Shown in pieces: positions 39,430 to 49,037 of a stretch of 64,000 bases of DNA. Origin of the DNA: Pseudomonas sp. (GTDB lineage Bacteria > Pseudomonadota > Gammaproteobacteria > Pseudomonadales > Pseudomonadaceae). The first letter of the stretch is position 1, and each line of letters starts with the position of its first letter. The stretch is from contig VMRT01000001.1 of NCBI GenBank assembly GCA_007713455.1, positions 434,001 through 498,000 of the forward strand, in the 5' to 3' direction. The translations under genes were made by a program, and so were the position numbers. The notes beneath the pieces were generated by a model that saw nothing but the letters and a program-made list of their open reading frames with translations, had not been told where the DNA came from and searched no databases.

Positions 39430-40212
39430 TCAGTCCGCCGGCAGAATGCCTTTGGCTCGCAATGCGTTCTGGGCGATCTGCTGACGCAACGGCAGGTCCC
39501 TGACGGTTCGGGTGTCCAGGTTCAAGGCGAACAGCCAGGTGTTCTCACCAGTCTCCACGTAGCCGATGTACCAGCCGGTGCCGGGCGTGCTGCGGGCGGC
39601 CCAGCCGGTCTTGGCGTAGAGGCGATAGTCCTTGGCGGCTTCGGTGAGCATCACCGTCTTCAATGTGTCGTAACTGCTGTTGCGGTACGGCAGGCTGCGC
39701 GCGGTCACGCGTTTGAGCAGCTCGATCTGTTGCTCGGCGCTGATGGTCAGCGAGCCATCCAGCCAGAACTCGGTACCGTTGAATGGCTCGCGCAGCTGAC
39801 CGTAATGCGCCCGGCGGATGTGTGGCGGATAGTCAGCCGCACCCACCCGCCGCGCCAGCCACTGATAGCACCAGACGCAACTGACCTGGAAGGCGCTCTT
39901 CAGCGTCTGGTCTCGGTTCCAGGCCTCGATCTCGTAACGGGTGTTGTCCCACGGGATGATCTCGTCGGCGCCGGCGATGGCGCCTTCCTCCAGCGCGATC
40001 AGCGTGTTCAGCACCTTGAATGTGGATGCGGCGGTGAACGGCTGCTTCGCGCGGGCTTCGTTGTGAACGTAGCGCTGGCCGGTTTCAGCCGATTCGATCA
40101 CCAGTGTTCCGTCCACGCCGGCCTCGTCGAACAGCCGGGCGATATCGGCATCTTCCGCATGAGCGAAGCCGGAAAAGCCGAGGAACAGAAGCGCGAGGAA
40201 CAGCTGAGGCAT
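39430..40212 (-). CDS. Class D (OXA-type) beta-lactamase
   Basis: The 260-residue precursor has a signal peptide ([16 protein letters not shown]). The class D motifs are present: catalytic STFK (Ser63, Lys66), SCV (111-113), HYGQ (137-139, where most OXA enzymes have YGN), FWLDGSL and KTGW (201-204). It is therefore an OXA-type serine hydrolase of penicillins, in the periplasm, probably a chromosomal species-type enzyme rather than a mobile one: there are no mobile-element signs at its borders. The Asn to Gln change in the YGN motif may alter activity. There is no regulator nearby. Confidence 0.9.
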   Translation of the reverse strand: MPQLFLALLFLGFSGFAHAEDADIARLFDEAGVDGTLVIESAETGQRYVHNEARAKQPFTAASTFKVLNTLIALEEGAIAGADEIIPWDNTRYEIEAWNRDQTLKSAFQVSCVWCYQWLARRVGAADYPPHIRRAHYGQLREPFNGTEFWLDGSLTISAEQQIELLKRVTARSLPYRNSSYDTLKTVMLTEAAKDYRLYAKTGWAARSTPGTGWYIGYVETGENTWLFALNLDTRTVRDLPLRQQIAQNALRAKGILPAD

Positions 40213-40307
40213 TGAAGAATATCCGTAGGGTGGGGATGAGAATCCGGCTATGCGCGTGCCGTTCTAACAGGCTTTCCAGCGAAGTCCAGCCAATCGTGAA
40301 TGAACGG

Positions 40308-40877
40308 TCATTCAGCTGCAGCCAACTGCGCCGCAAACTGTTCGCGATCCAGTCGATACAGGCAGTGCCGGCGAAGCGGATGGCCGATGGGTACCCCTGG
40401 ATGCTCGAACACCTCCGTTTCACGCATGCCGAGACGGGCCATCACGGCGCGTGAACGTCGATTCTCGATAGTAGTGAAGGATACGATTTCGGAAAGATCG
40501 AGCGTGCCGAACCCTGTCTTTAGCGCGGCCCACGCCGCCTCGCTGGCCAATCCCTGGCCCCAGTAATCAGCCGCCAGGCGCCAACCTATTTCCACGCACG
40601 GCGAGAACGGCAAGGTTGCCGACGGCGTATGCAGACCGACGAAGCCGGTGAATGCGCCGCTGGCTTTCAGCTCGACGGCCCAGAACCCCCAGCCGCGTTC
40701 TTCGATCAGCGCCTGGCAGCGGTCAGCCATTGCATCGCTCTCGGCCCGACTGAGCAGAGCGGGGAAGTGCCGCATGACCCTGGGGTCCGCATTCATCGTG
40801 GCGAACGGTGCACGATCGGCTGGCGTCCATTGCCGTAAGAGCAGACGTGTGGTCTGGAATTCGATCGGGTCGGTCAC
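40308..40877 (-). CDS. GNAT-family acetyltransferase (RimJ/RimL-type)
   Basis: A GTG at 40877 behind AAGGA gives 189 residues beginning TDPIEFQTTRLLLRQW. The RimJ/RimL family layout is clear: the N-terminal TTRLLLRQWTPADRAPFATMNADP, VEIGWRLAADYWGQGLASEAA (acetyl-CoA motif), and NRRSRAVMARLGMRETEVFEHP. Members acetylate ribosomal or other protein N-termini, or small amines. Confidence 0.8.
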   Translation of the reverse strand: MTDPIEFQTTRLLLRQWTPADRAPFATMNADPRVMRHFPALLSRAESDAMADRCQALIEERGWGFWAVELKASGAFTGFVGLHTPSATLPFSPCVEIGWRLAADYWGQGLASEAAWAALKTGFGTLDLSEIVSFTTIENRRSRAVMARLGMRETEVFEHPGVPIGHPLRRHCLYRLDREQFAAQLAAAE

Positions 40878-40917
40878 TGCGAATCCTTCATCCCGGGCTG
40901 TTTGCAGCTTCAGCAAG

Positions 40918-42252
40918 CTATCGACGCTGTTCTAGCAGATGCTTCGCCACCGCCTCAAAAGCCGGCAACGAGGTGGGGTCGTTTGCTGCGTTGCCCGCCA
41001 CCGGATGGCTGGCAAAGCGCGCGATCACCATCTCCGCCAGTGGGTCGATATAAAGCGCTTGCCCATGTACCCCACGTGCCATGAAGGCATCATGCCCGTT
41101 GTGGGTGACCCACCACATGTTGCGGTAGCTCCAGCCGGGTAGCAGACGGTAACCGGCTTTGGCAAAGTCTTCGCGACTTGCTCCATTTCGGATATCTGTC
41201 ACGACTTCCGGTGGCAGGATCTGAGTGCCGTTGTATCGACCTTCGTTACGCATCATTTCGCCAAAGCGCACAAGGTCGCGCAGGCTGGCATTCAGGCCGC
41301 CACCGGCAAACGGCGTACCGATGGAGTCTACCGACATGTAGGCATCCTGTTCCGCGCCCAATCGACTCCAAATGCGCTCCGACAACAGCTGTGCGACGTT
41401 CTGGCCGCTCACTCGCGCAATTACCCAGCCGAGAGCGTCGGAATTTGCGGTGCGGTAATGAAAGGCCTCGCCATGGCGACCTTGCGGTTTGACCGTTTGC
41501 AGAAACTCGTAATAGGTCCGTGGCCCCTGGTAATCAGCGGGTTTCGGCAGCGGATTGCCGGCGGCGGCGTGCGCCCATACTTCGGCCTTGGGGTCCGCAT
41601 AATCCTCGCTGAAGTGAATGCCGGTGGTCATATCCATCAGCTGACGTACGCTGGCATCGCCAAAACCCGACGCTGCCAGCTCGGGAACGTAATCAGCGAC
41701 CAGACGTTCGGGATCCAGCTTTTCTTCGGCCACAAGAAGCGCCGCCAATGTACCGGTGAAGGTTTTCGTAATCGACATGGCAGCATGCTGTCCTTGCGGC
41801 TTCAATACGCCGAAATAGCGCTCGTACACCAATTTCCCTCGGTGAAGGATGATGATGCCGTCGGTGTAATTGGCTTGCAGCGATTGCTGCCAGGTCATTG
41901 GCTCGCCCCCACCAAGAGGGACGAATGTCAGCGCATCGAACTCGTTGCTTGGCTGGTGCTCGAGTAGTGAAGACTCACCTAGGCCGCGTGAGACATTGAC
42001 GGTAGGCATCAGCTGTCGAAAGTTGGCGACGCTCCAGCGCATCTGCGGGAAGCGAAAATAACTGCCATCCTCGAAGCGCAGGATTCGATCAGACGGTGGC
42101 GGCGAGCCAACCATCCATCCCACTGTCGCAGGATCACTGGTTTGTGCGTCTGGAAACTCCGCAGGCTCGCTGGCGTACGCTGAGCACGCCATGGCGCCAA
42201 ACAAACAGCAGAGATGTACTTTCGCTAGCTCTCTGGACCTGCGTAGTTTCAT
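40918..42252 (-). CDS. Exported serine hydrolase of the beta-lactamase/penicillin-binding-protein-like family (class C type)
   Basis: The 444-residue protein has an N-terminal hydrophobic signal (VHLCCLFGAMACSAYA) and, after about 150 residues, the serine hydrolase core: SITK (SxxK catalytic motif), YRTANS (YxN-like) and GLNASLRDLVRFGEMM. The family includes 6-aminohexanoate-dimer hydrolase, esterases and class C-like proteins; the third motif (HNG in WWVTHNGHDAFMARG) resembles the HxG form of esterases and EstB. True beta-lactam hydrolysis is less likely than ester or amide hydrolysis. It lies next to a GNAT gene and the OXA gene on the same strand. Confidence 0.75.
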   Translation of the reverse strand: MKLRRSRELAKVHLCCLFGAMACSAYASEPAEFPDAQTSDPATVGWMVGSPPPSDRILRFEDGSYFRFPQMRWSVANFRQLMPTVNVSRGLGESSLLEHQPSNEFDALTFVPLGGGEPMTWQQSLQANYTDGIIILHRGKLVYERYFGVLKPQGQHAAMSITKTFTGTLAALLVAEEKLDPERLVADYVPELAASGFGDASVRQLMDMTTGIHFSEDYADPKAEVWAHAAAGNPLPKPADYQGPRTYYEFLQTVKPQGRHGEAFHYRTANSDALGWVIARVSGQNVAQLLSERIWSRLGAEQDAYMSVDSIGTPFAGGGLNASLRDLVRFGEMMRNEGRYNGTQILPPEVVTDIRNGASREDFAKAGYRLLPGWSYRNMWWVTHNGHDAFMARGVHGQALYIDPLAEMVIARFASHPVAGNAANDPTSLPAFEAVAKHLLEQRR

Positions 42253-42415
42253 GGTTTGTCCTTGCTAATGGCTTGGCGTGTCGCGGCATGCCGGCCTGGA
42301 AGTCTCTCAATCTCTGCCGGCATTCTGGGCGTCTGCGATCCGTGCGGCATGGCCTTATAGCGAATTGCGCGCAGAGCTGTGATGAACAGCGTAGTCCTCT
42401 CAGTCTAGGGACTGG

Positions 42416-42445
42416 TTGCATTCGTCGGGTTGCTGTTCTTATAGT
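42416..42445 (+). promoter_or_regulatory. Candidate promoter of the Gld-type ABC operon
   Basis: TTGCAT at 42416-42421 and TATAGT at 42440-42445 with an 18-base spacer, 78 bases before the first gene. Confidence 0.5.
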
Positions 42446-42522
42446 GCCGCCGGCATTTTTGCAGGACCTGGCTCGGGTCGCGCGGCGGCACGCCAGGGCC
42501 TTTGGTGCACTGGTGAGAGTCC

Positions 42523-43446
42523 ATGATCGAAATAAGCAACCTGACCAAGCGTTTTGCCCAGCACACCGCGGTCGACGACCTGTCATTCCAGGTCCAGCGC
42601 GGCGAGGTGCTGGGATTTCTCGGCCCGAATGGTGCCGGCAAGTCCACCACTATGAAGATGCTGACCGGCTTTCTCGCGCCGACGTCGGGCACGGCGAGCA
42701 TCCTCGGCCACGACATTCGCACCCAGACCCTGCAGGCCCAGCGGCAGATGGGTTATCTGCCCGAAGGCGCGCCCTGCTACGGCGACATGACGGTGCGCGG
42801 TTTTCTCGAGTTCATCGCTGAAGTCCGCGGCTTCCGTGGTGCGGACAAGCGCCAGCGGGTCGAAGCCGCGGTCGCCCAGGTGGAGCTGGAGAACGTGCTG
42901 GGGCAGTCCATCGAGACGCTGTCCAAGGGCTTCAAGCGTCGCGTCGGCCTGGCCCAGGCGATCCTGCACGATCCGCAGGTGCTGATTCTCGATGAGCCCA
43001 CCGATGGCCTCGATCCGAACCAGAAACACCAGGTGCGTCAGCTGATCCAGGGGCTGGCGCAGGACAAGATTGTCATCATCTCCACGCATATCCTCGAAGA
43101 GGTCAGTGCGGTCTGCACCCGCGCGGTGGTCATCGCCCAGGGCCGACTGGTGGCCGACAGCACGCCGCTGGAGCTGGAGAGCCGGTCGAAATATCACCAG
43201 GCCGTCACGCTGGTCAGCGACGGTCCGCTGGACGACGTTGCCCTGGCCGCGTTGCCCGGCGTGGCCGGTGTCGAATACAACGAGCCCGAGCACAGCCTGA
43301 CGTTGCTGGCGCAGCCGGGGCAGGTGATTTTCCCCCAGGTCAGTGCGCTGATCGCCCAGCATGGCTGGGTGGTGAAGGAGCTGGACGTGGAACGCGGCCG
43401 GTTGGATGAGGTGTTCCGTAACCTGACTCGCGGGGAGTCGCTATGA
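42523..43446 (+). CDS. ABC transporter ATP-binding subunit (GldA-like)
   Basis: The 307-residue protein carries Walker A (GPNGAGKST), the signature LSKGFKRRVGLAQ, and Walker B (VLILDEPTDGLD), plus the H-loop (ISTHILEEV). The last ~80 residues form the DUF4162-type regulatory extension. It is the first of three coupled genes: the next gene starts 4 bases before its stop (ATGA-type overlap). Together the genes form a Gld-type (GldA-GldF-GldG) system, known from gliding Bacteroidetes but also found in Pseudomonas, where the substrate is unknown. Confidence 0.9.
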   Translation: MIEISNLTKRFAQHTAVDDLSFQVQRGEVLGFLGPNGAGKSTTMKMLTGFLAPTSGTASILGHDIRTQTLQAQRQMGYLPEGAPCYGDMTVRGFLEFIAEVRGFRGADKRQRVEAAVAQVELENVLGQSIETLSKGFKRRVGLAQAILHDPQVLILDEPTDGLDPNQKHQVRQLIQGLAQDKIVIISTHILEEVSAVCTRAVVIAQGRLVADSTPLELESRSKYHQAVTLVSDGPLDDVALAALPGVAGVEYNEPEHSLTLLAQPGQVIFPQVSALIAQHGWVVKELDVERGRLDEVFRNLTRGESL

Positions 43447-44174
43447 CCCAGTTGCCGGTTATCTTCAAGCGCGAGCTGGGCAGCTATTTCGCCACGCCGC
43501 TGGCCTACGTGTTCATCGTGATCTTCCTGGTGCTCTCCGGGGTGTTCACCTTCTACCTGGGCGGTTTCTACGAGCGCGGCCAGGCCGACCTCACGCCGTT
43601 CTTCAGCTTCCATACCTGGCTGTACCTGTTCCTGGTGCCGGCGATCGCCATGCGCCTGTGGGCGGAGGAGCGCAAGTCCGGCTCGATCGAGCTCTTGATG
43701 ACGCTGCCGATCACCCGCTTCGAGGCGGTTACCGGCAAGTTCCTCGCCGCCTGGGTATTCGCTGGCATCGCGCTGCTGCTGACCTTCCCGATGGTCATCA
43801 CCGTCAATTACCTGGGCGAGCCGGACAACGGTGTGATCGTCGCTGGTTATTTCGGCAGCTGGCTGCTGGCGGGTGCGTTTCTGGCGATCGGCTCGTGCAT
43901 GTCGGCGCTGGCGAAGAACCAGGTGATCGCCTTCATCCTCGCGGTGGCGGTGTGTTTCCTGTTCATCGTCAGCGGCCTGCCGATGGTGCTGGATGCCTTC
44001 GCCTGGGCGCCGCAGTGGCTGATCGATGCGGTGGCTTCGCTGAGCTTCCTGATCCGTTTCGATTCCATCAGCAAGGGTGTGATCGACCTGCGTGACCTGC
44101 TGTATTTCGTCACGCTGATCGTCGCCTGGCTGGCTGCCACTGCCGTGGTCGTCGATCTGAAGAAAGCCGCCTGA
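43443..44174 (+). CDS. ABC transporter permease (GldF-like)
   Basis: The 243-residue protein has six hydrophobic segments (LAYVFIVIFLVLSGVFTFYLGG; FLVPAIAMRL; FAGIALLLTFPMVITVN; WLLAGAFLAIGSCMSALA; FILAVAVCFLFIVSGLPMV; LLYFVTLIVAWLAATAVVV) and the RLWAEERKSGSIELLMTLPI region typical of ABC2-type permeases. Its start overlaps the ATPase stop by four bases and its stop is 10 bases before the next gene, so translation is probably coupled. Confidence 0.9.
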   Translation: MTQLPVIFKRELGSYFATPLAYVFIVIFLVLSGVFTFYLGGFYERGQADLTPFFSFHTWLYLFLVPAIAMRLWAEERKSGSIELLMTLPITRFEAVTGKFLAAWVFAGIALLLTFPMVITVNYLGEPDNGVIVAGYFGSWLLAGAFLAIGSCMSALAKNQVIAFILAVAVCFLFIVSGLPMVLDAFAWAPQWLIDAVASLSFLIRFDSISKGVIDLRDLLYFVTLIVAWLAATAVVVDLKKAA

Positions 44175-44184
44175 GGGAACAGAC

Positions 44185-46020
44185 ATGAAACGAGTCATCT
44201 ATTCCGGTGCCGGGCTGCTGCTGATCGCACTGGCATTTCTGCTGTTCAACGGCGTGTCCGGCATGCTGTTCACCAATGCGCGGCTCGACCTGACCGAGCA
44301 GAAGCTCTACACCATTTCCGAGGGCACCGAGCGCATTCTTGACGGCCTGCAGGAACCGATCGAACTGCACTTCTTCTACTCGGACGAGACCTCCAAGGAG
44401 CTGGTGGCGCTGCGCAACTACGCGCGTCGCGTCGAGGAGATGCTCAAGGCCTACGAGCGGGCCTCCGCTGGCAAGCTCAAGCTGCATGTGATCGACCCGC
44501 AGCCGTTCTCCGAAGAGGAGGACCGCGCCGCCGAGTTCGGCCTGCAGGCGGTGCCGCTCAACCAGGGCGGTGACAAGATCTACTTCGGCCTCGCCGGCAC
44601 CAATGCCGAGGGCAGCACGCAGATCATTCCGTTCTTCCCGCTGGATCAGGAAGAGTTTCTCGAGTACGAGATCAGCCGCCTGGTGCAGGGCCTGGCTAGC
44701 GGCGAGCTGCCGGTGGTCGGCGTGCTCTCAGGGTTGCAGCTGACCGGCGGTTTCGACATGAGGACTCAGCAGGCGACGCCGCCATGGATGGTGCTGGAGG
44801 AAGTCCGCCAGCTGTTCCATATCGAAAGCCTGCGCCGCGATGTGGACATGATCCCGACCAACGTCTCGGTGTTGCTGCTGATTCACCCGAAGGATCTGCC
44901 GGAGCAGACGCTGTACGCCATCGACCAGTTCGTCCTGCGTGGCGGCAAGCTGCTGGTATTCGTCGATCCGCACAGCGAGGCCGATCCGGGCATGGGCATC
45001 GGTCCGGGAGAATTCGGCGAGGAGCGTGCGTCCGACCTCGAGCCACTGTTCAAGGCCTGGGGCGTGCGCATGGTGCCGCAACAGGCGCTGGTCGATGCAG
45101 CCTACGCGATGTCGGTTGGCGTCGGTGCGGAGCGCCGTCCGGTGCGTCACGCAGGCTGGTTGAGCCTGCCGCGCAACGCGCTGGATCAGGATGACGTGAC
45201 CACCGCCGCGCTGGAAAACATCACCATCGCCAGTGCCGGCATTCTGGAGCCGCTGGAGGACGCGACGACGCGCTTCACGCCGCTGTTCGGCAGTTCCGAC
45301 TACGCCATGCCGGTGGAGGCCGAGCGCTTCGCCACGCTGGACAACCCGGAAACCCTGCTGCTTGGCCTCGAGCCGACCGGCGAGCGCTACACCCTGGCGG
45401 CGCGCATCCAGGGGCCGGCGAAAACTGCCTTTCCGGACGGCATCGAAGGCCGTGAAGAGGGCATCAAGGAAAGCCAGAACATCAACGTGATCGCCGTCGC
45501 CGATACCGATCTGCTGAGTGATCGCATGTGGGTGCAGGTGCAGGACTTCTTCGGCCAGCGCGTTCCGCAGCCGTGGGCGGACAACGGCGCGTTCGTGATC
45601 AATGCGCTGGACAACCTTTCCGGCACCGATGCGCTGATCAGCGTGCGTTCGCGTGGTCGCTTCACCCGTCCGTTCGTGATGGTAGAAACCTTGCAGCGCG
45701 AGGCCGAAGATCGTTTCCGCGAGAAGGAAGAAGTGCTGCAGCAGCGCCTGGCTGATACCGAGCAGCAACTGGCCGAGCTGCAGAGTCCGGACCCGGAGCA
45801 GGCGCTGGAGCTGACGGCTGAGCAGGAGCAGGCGTTGCGTCAGTTCCAGCAGGAGAAGGTGCGTATCCGCAAGGAGTTGCGTGAGGTGCGCTACCAGCTC
45901 AATGCCGATATCGAAGCGCTGGGGCGTACGCTGAAGTTCGCCAACATCGCTCTGGTGCCCTTGCTGCTGACCCTGGGCGTGCTCGCCTTGTGGCTATGGC
46001 GCCGCCGCCGGAGCGCCTGA
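44185..46020 (+). CDS. GldG-like ABC auxiliary protein
   Basis: The 611-residue protein has an N-terminal membrane helix (LLLIALAFLLFNGVSGMLF), an extracytoplasmic domain of the ABC_transp_aux type (DLTEQKLYTISEGTERILDGL; FFYSDETSKELVALRNYARR; QLTGGFDMRTQQATPPWMVL), a coiled coil near residues 495-580 (EKEEVLQQRLADTEQQLAEL...), and a C-terminal helix before RRRRSA. It completes the Gld-type operon. Many relatives have a DUF4340 protein as a fourth member; none follows here, where the next gene is a cold-shock gene after 204 bases. Confidence 0.85.
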   Translation: MKRVIYSGAGLLLIALAFLLFNGVSGMLFTNARLDLTEQKLYTISEGTERILDGLQEPIELHFFYSDETSKELVALRNYARRVEEMLKAYERASAGKLKLHVIDPQPFSEEEDRAAEFGLQAVPLNQGGDKIYFGLAGTNAEGSTQIIPFFPLDQEEFLEYEISRLVQGLASGELPVVGVLSGLQLTGGFDMRTQQATPPWMVLEEVRQLFHIESLRRDVDMIPTNVSVLLLIHPKDLPEQTLYAIDQFVLRGGKLLVFVDPHSEADPGMGIGPGEFGEERASDLEPLFKAWGVRMVPQQALVDAAYAMSVGVGAERRPVRHAGWLSLPRNALDQDDVTTAALENITIASAGILEPLEDATTRFTPLFGSSDYAMPVEAERFATLDNPETLLLGLEPTGERYTLAARIQGPAKTAFPDGIEGREEGIKESQNINVIAVADTDLLSDRMWVQVQDFFGQRVPQPWADNGAFVINALDNLSGTDALISVRSRGRFTRPFVMVETLQREAEDRFREKEEVLQQRLADTEQQLAELQSPDPEQALELTAEQEQALRQFQQEKVRIRKELREVRYQLNADIEALGRTLKFANIALVPLLLTLGVLALWLWRRRRSA

Positions 46021-46087
46021 ACAGAGCACCCGTTCCGGCATTGGCCGGGGCGGGTGAGGGTGTCAAATCCGCAGCGGAAAAAAGAGG

Positions 46088-46115
46088 CTGACAGCGAAAA
46101 TCGTTGTTTTATACT
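46088..46115 (+). promoter_or_regulatory. Candidate promoter of the cold-shock gene
   Basis: CTGACA (46088-46093), 16 bases, TATACT (46110-46115). The transcript leader of about 105 bases would fit the long 5' leaders of csp mRNAs. Confidence 0.6.
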
Positions 46116-46224
46116 CCGGCAACGGTCGCGTTCGAGTCGCATTTGCGCCGGAGCCGAATGCACGAAGGCCTGACCGTCGACCCCTCTTCCGAGGAATAAC
46201 AAAAAGCGAGTTGGAGAAGTGGTA

Positions 46225-46434
46225 ATGGCTGAGCGCGAGACCGGAACCGTCAAGTGGTTCAACGATGCAAAAGGCTATGGATTCATTCAGCGGGGTAATG
46301 GCGCCGACGTGTTCGTGCATTACCGCGCGATCCGTGGTGACGGCCACCGCTCGCTGGCCGAAGGGCAGCAGGTGGAGTTTTCGGTAACCCAGGGCCAGAA
46401 GGGCCTGCAGGCCGAAGACGTCGCCGGCGTGTAA
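46225..46434 (+). CDS. Cold-shock domain protein (CspA family)
   Basis: The ATG at 46225 follows TTGGAGAA and gives 69 residues: an OB-fold with [16 protein letters not shown] (RNP1) and DVFVHYRAI (RNP2). It should bind single-stranded RNA or DNA in the cytoplasm. The slot is ended by a strong terminator. A promoter with a long leader precedes it. Confidence 0.95.
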   Translation: MAERETGTVKWFNDAKGYGFIQRGNGADVFVHYRAIRGDGHRSLAEGQQVEFSVTQGQKGLQAEDVAGV

Positions 46435-46450
46435 CTTCGGTTGCGCAATG

Positions 46451-46482
46451 ACAAAGCCCGTCCAAGTGACGGGCTTTGTTTT
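46451..46482 (+). terminator. Rho-independent terminator of the cold-shock gene
   Basis: ACAAAGCCCGTC and GACGGGCTTTGT form a perfect 12-bp stem with a five-base loop, followed by TTTTG. Confidence 0.9.
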
Positions 46483-46533
46483 GCTATCCGGTGGTTTCGG
46501 TCCACCACGGATGAGCGATACGGCCGATGCCGA

Positions 46534-46905
46534 TCAGCCCGTCCGCCAGACGATTTCCTCTTCACCGTCATCGCTGATGCGGATCCAGCGGTCGGCCTCT
46601 TCAACGGCTTCCTCTTCCTGCCAGCCGCCTGGCGCGCAGCGGATTTCCACACCCAAAGCCTGATACGCCGCGCGGGCGCAGGCGAGGTCATCGTCCCAGG
46701 GGGTGGCATCGCTTTCCAGCAGCAGACAATGCCATTTGCCCACCGCCTTCGGCAGCCAGGTCACCGGAATGCCGGCGGCGCTGCACTTGAAGGTCTGGCC
46801 TTTCTGTTGCCAGGCGGAACATGAGCCAATGGCTTGGGCCAGCCACTCGCCGACGGCCTCCTGACTGGCATCCCTGAGGTAGATCTCGATATCGGGTTGA
46901 CGCAT
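46534..46905 (-). CDS. Conserved hypothetical protein, acidic
   Basis: The 123-residue protein (start at the ATG at 46905) contains an N-terminal MRQPDIEIYLRDASQEAVGEWL, a WQQKGQTFKCSAAGIPVTWLPKAVGKWHCLLLESD stretch (two cysteines) and an acidic C-terminus (WQEEEAVEEADRWIRISDD). No domain is recognised, but the pattern is compatible with a conserved Pseudomonas family. It is 57 bases downstream of rlmA on the same strand, so it may belong to the dapE-rlmA unit. Confidence 0.65.
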   Translation of the reverse strand: MRQPDIEIYLRDASQEAVGEWLAQAIGSCSAWQQKGQTFKCSAAGIPVTWLPKAVGKWHCLLLESDATPWDDDLACARAAYQALGVEIRCAPGGWQEEEAVEEADRWIRISDDGEEEIVWRTG

Positions 46906-46961
46906 GGGCGACTGCCTTATGTGGTGGTGCGAGGTTTTGGTCGTAGGCAAATATACGAACG

Positions 46962-47768
46962 CTAGGGCGTGCGTTCGATCCAGTCGTAGCGTATCGCAAC
47001 CCGCACGCTGAGGTGACTGTCGATCACGGCGGCGCGGCGCTCGGCGCTGGCGCGCCAGCCGTGCGGGGTCATCGCCAGCAGGTCGGCACGGGCCTGGGCG
47101 TTGTCCAGCTGCAGCTCGTAGCTGAGGGTTTCGCTGTGGGCCAGGCGCATGCCTTCGGGAATCAGCGACAGGTGCTTCTCGTCATCGTAGTCGCGTACCT
47201 CGTCGTAGAGCCGGGCGCGTAGCTCCCACAGGTGCTCGCGGGTCGGTCCCATGCGCAGCAGTCCGCCGCCGGGTGCGAGCAGGCGTCGCGCCTCCTGCCA
47301 GTCCAGCGGGCTGAACACGCTGGCGAGCAGGTCGCAGCTGGCATCGGCCAGCGGCACGCGGGCCATGCTCGCCACCAGCCATTCCAGTTGCGGCGCGCGT
47401 TTGCAGGCGCGCTTGACCGCTTCGCGGGAGATGTCCAGTGCATAGCCTTCGGCGTCCGGTAGTGCCTCGGCCAACTGGGCGGTGTAGTAGCCCTCGCCAC
47501 AGCCGATGTCCAGCCAGCGCTGCGGCGCGCGTTCGGCGGCCAGCTCGGCGAGGCGTCGGGCCAGCGGCGCATAGTGGCCGCCGTCGAGAAAGCGTCGCCG
47601 TGCTTCGACCATGGCCTGGTTGTCGCCCGGATCGCGGCTGTTCTTGTGCTGCACCGGGAGCAGGTTCAGGTAACCCTGACGCGCACGGTCGAAACGGTGA
47701 TTGGCCGGACAGGCGACGCCATTTTCGACCGCACTCAGCGGCGCCTGGCAGATCGGGCAGATCAGCAT
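46962..47768 (-). CDS. rlmA: 23S rRNA (guanine745-N1)-methyltransferase RlmA
   Basis: The 268-residue protein begins with the RlmA-type zinc finger ([21 protein letters not shown]: Cys4, Cys7, Cys20, His24) and then a class I methyltransferase with motif I ([16 protein letters not shown]), as in E. coli RlmA, which methylates G745 of 23S rRNA. Its ATG lies inside the last seven bases of dapE, so it is translationally coupled to it. The finger recognises the RNA hairpin. Confidence 0.92.
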   Translation of the reverse strand: MLICPICQAPLSAVENGVACPANHRFDRARQGYLNLLPVQHKNSRDPGDNQAMVEARRRFLDGGHYAPLARRLAELAAERAPQRWLDIGCGEGYYTAQLAEALPDAEGYALDISREAVKRACKRAPQLEWLVASMARVPLADASCDLLASVFSPLDWQEARRLLAPGGGLLRMGPTREHLWELRARLYDEVRDYDDEKHLSLIPEGMRLAHSETLSYELQLDNAQARADLLAMTPHGWRASAERRAAVIDSHLSVRVAIRYDWIERTP

Positions 47769-48910
47769 GTGAGCAGGTTCACCAGGGTCTGGTAGTAGAT
47801 TTCGGTCAGCAGGTCGAGATCGCTGGCCAGGATGTGTTCGTCGACCTGGTGGATGGTCGCGTTGACCGGGCCGAGCTCGACCACCTGGGTGCCGAGGGTG
47901 GCGATAAAGCGCCCGTCCGAGGTACCGCCGCTGGTGGACGGCGTGGTCTCACGGCCGGTGACGCTGCGGATTGCCTTGGCCACGCCGTCGAGCAGCGCGC
48001 CCGGTTCGGTGAGGAACGGCAGGCCGGACAGTGCCCAGTCCACGTTCCAGTCCAGACCGTGCTTGTCGAGAATCGCGGCGGTGCGCTGCTTGAGCTGTTC
48101 GACGGTGGACTCGGTGGAGAAGCGGAAGTTGAACACCGCTTCCAGCGTGCCGGGAATGACGTTGGTGGCGCCGGTGCCGGCGTTCAGGTTGGAGATCTGG
48201 AAGCTGGTCGGCGGGAAGAAGGCATTGCCGTCGTCCCAGTGCTCTGCGGCAAGCTCAGCCAGCGCAGGCGCGGCCAGGTGGATGGGGTTCTTCGCCAGAT
48301 GCGGATAGGCCACATGGCCCTGCTGGCCGCGTACGGTGAGGGTGCCGCCGAGTGAGCCGCGACGGCCATTCTTCACCACGTCACCTACCAAGGCGGTGCT
48401 CGACGGTTCGCCGACGATGCACCAGTCCAGGCGCTGGCCACGCTCGCGCAGGCGCTCGACGACGGCCTTGGTGCCGTGGTGCGCAGGGCCTTCTTCATCA
48501 CTGGTGATGAGAAAGGCGATCTGCCCCTTGTGATTCGGGTGATCGGCTGTGAAGCGCTCCACTGCCACGACCATCGCCGCCAGGCTGCCTTTCATATCTG
48601 CCGCGCCGCGGCCGTGGAGCATGCCCTGCTCGTCGATGCGCGCACTGAACGGCGGATTCTGCCAGGCCTGCAGCGGGCCCGTAGGGACCACGTCAGTGTG
48701 GCCGGCGAAGCACAGCACCGGGCCTTCGTTGCCGCGAATGGCCCAGAAGTTCTCCACGTCCTCGATATGCATCGGCTCGATGGCGAAGCCGCAGGCCGCC
48801 AGGCGCTGGCTCATCAGCTGCTGGCAGCCTTCATCCAGCGGCGTCACCGAAGGGCGATTGATCAGCTCGCAGGCGAGTTCGAGCGTCGGGGAGAGGGCAG
48901 GCGCGGTCAT
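47762..48910 (-). CDS. dapE: Succinyl-diaminopimelate desuccinylase DapE
   Basis: The ATG at 48910 behind GGAGCC gives 382 residues. Two-zinc peptidase motifs are evident: [13 protein letters not shown] (His, Asp), [10 protein letters not shown] (bridging Asp), [11 protein letters not shown] (catalytic Glu and Glu), [34 protein letters not shown] and the final HQVDEH. It removes succinate from N-succinyl-LL-diaminopimelate, a step in lysine and peptidoglycan synthesis. It overlaps rlmA by seven bases. Confidence 0.96.
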   Translation of the reverse strand: MTAPALSPTLELACELINRPSVTPLDEGCQQLMSQRLAACGFAIEPMHIEDVENFWAIRGNEGPVLCFAGHTDVVPTGPLQAWQNPPFSARIDEQGMLHGRGAADMKGSLAAMVVAVERFTADHPNHKGQIAFLITSDEEGPAHHGTKAVVERLRERGQRLDWCIVGEPSSTALVGDVVKNGRRGSLGGTLTVRGQQGHVAYPHLAKNPIHLAAPALAELAAEHWDDGNAFFPPTSFQISNLNAGTGATNVIPGTLEAVFNFRFSTESTVEQLKQRTAAILDKHGLDWNVDWALSGLPFLTEPGALLDGVAKAIRSVTGRETTPSTSGGTSDGRFIATLGTQVVELGPVNATIHQVDEHILASDLDLLTEIYYQTLVNLLTC

Positions 48911-49005
48911 CAGGGCTCCGGTGCGGCGGGGAAAGGGCGCCATATTAAAGCAAAGGCGCGGTTGCGGTGACGGCTGGATGCAGTGGTCGTGGCGTGCTGA
49001 GGTCT

Positions 49006-49011
49006 TATAAT
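49006..49011 (+). promoter_or_regulatory. -10 element of tcdA
   Basis: A perfect TATAAT lies 26 bases before the tcdA start. No -35 hexamer close to consensus is seen. Confidence 0.5.
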
Positions 49012-49037
49012 CGCCAGGTTTTTTCCGGGGAGTCAGC

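Noticed and set aside
39430-42252. A resistance island or integron around the OXA gene
   Set aside because: No integrase, attC-like sites, insertion sequence or direct repeats are visible; composition is like the rest of the chromosome.
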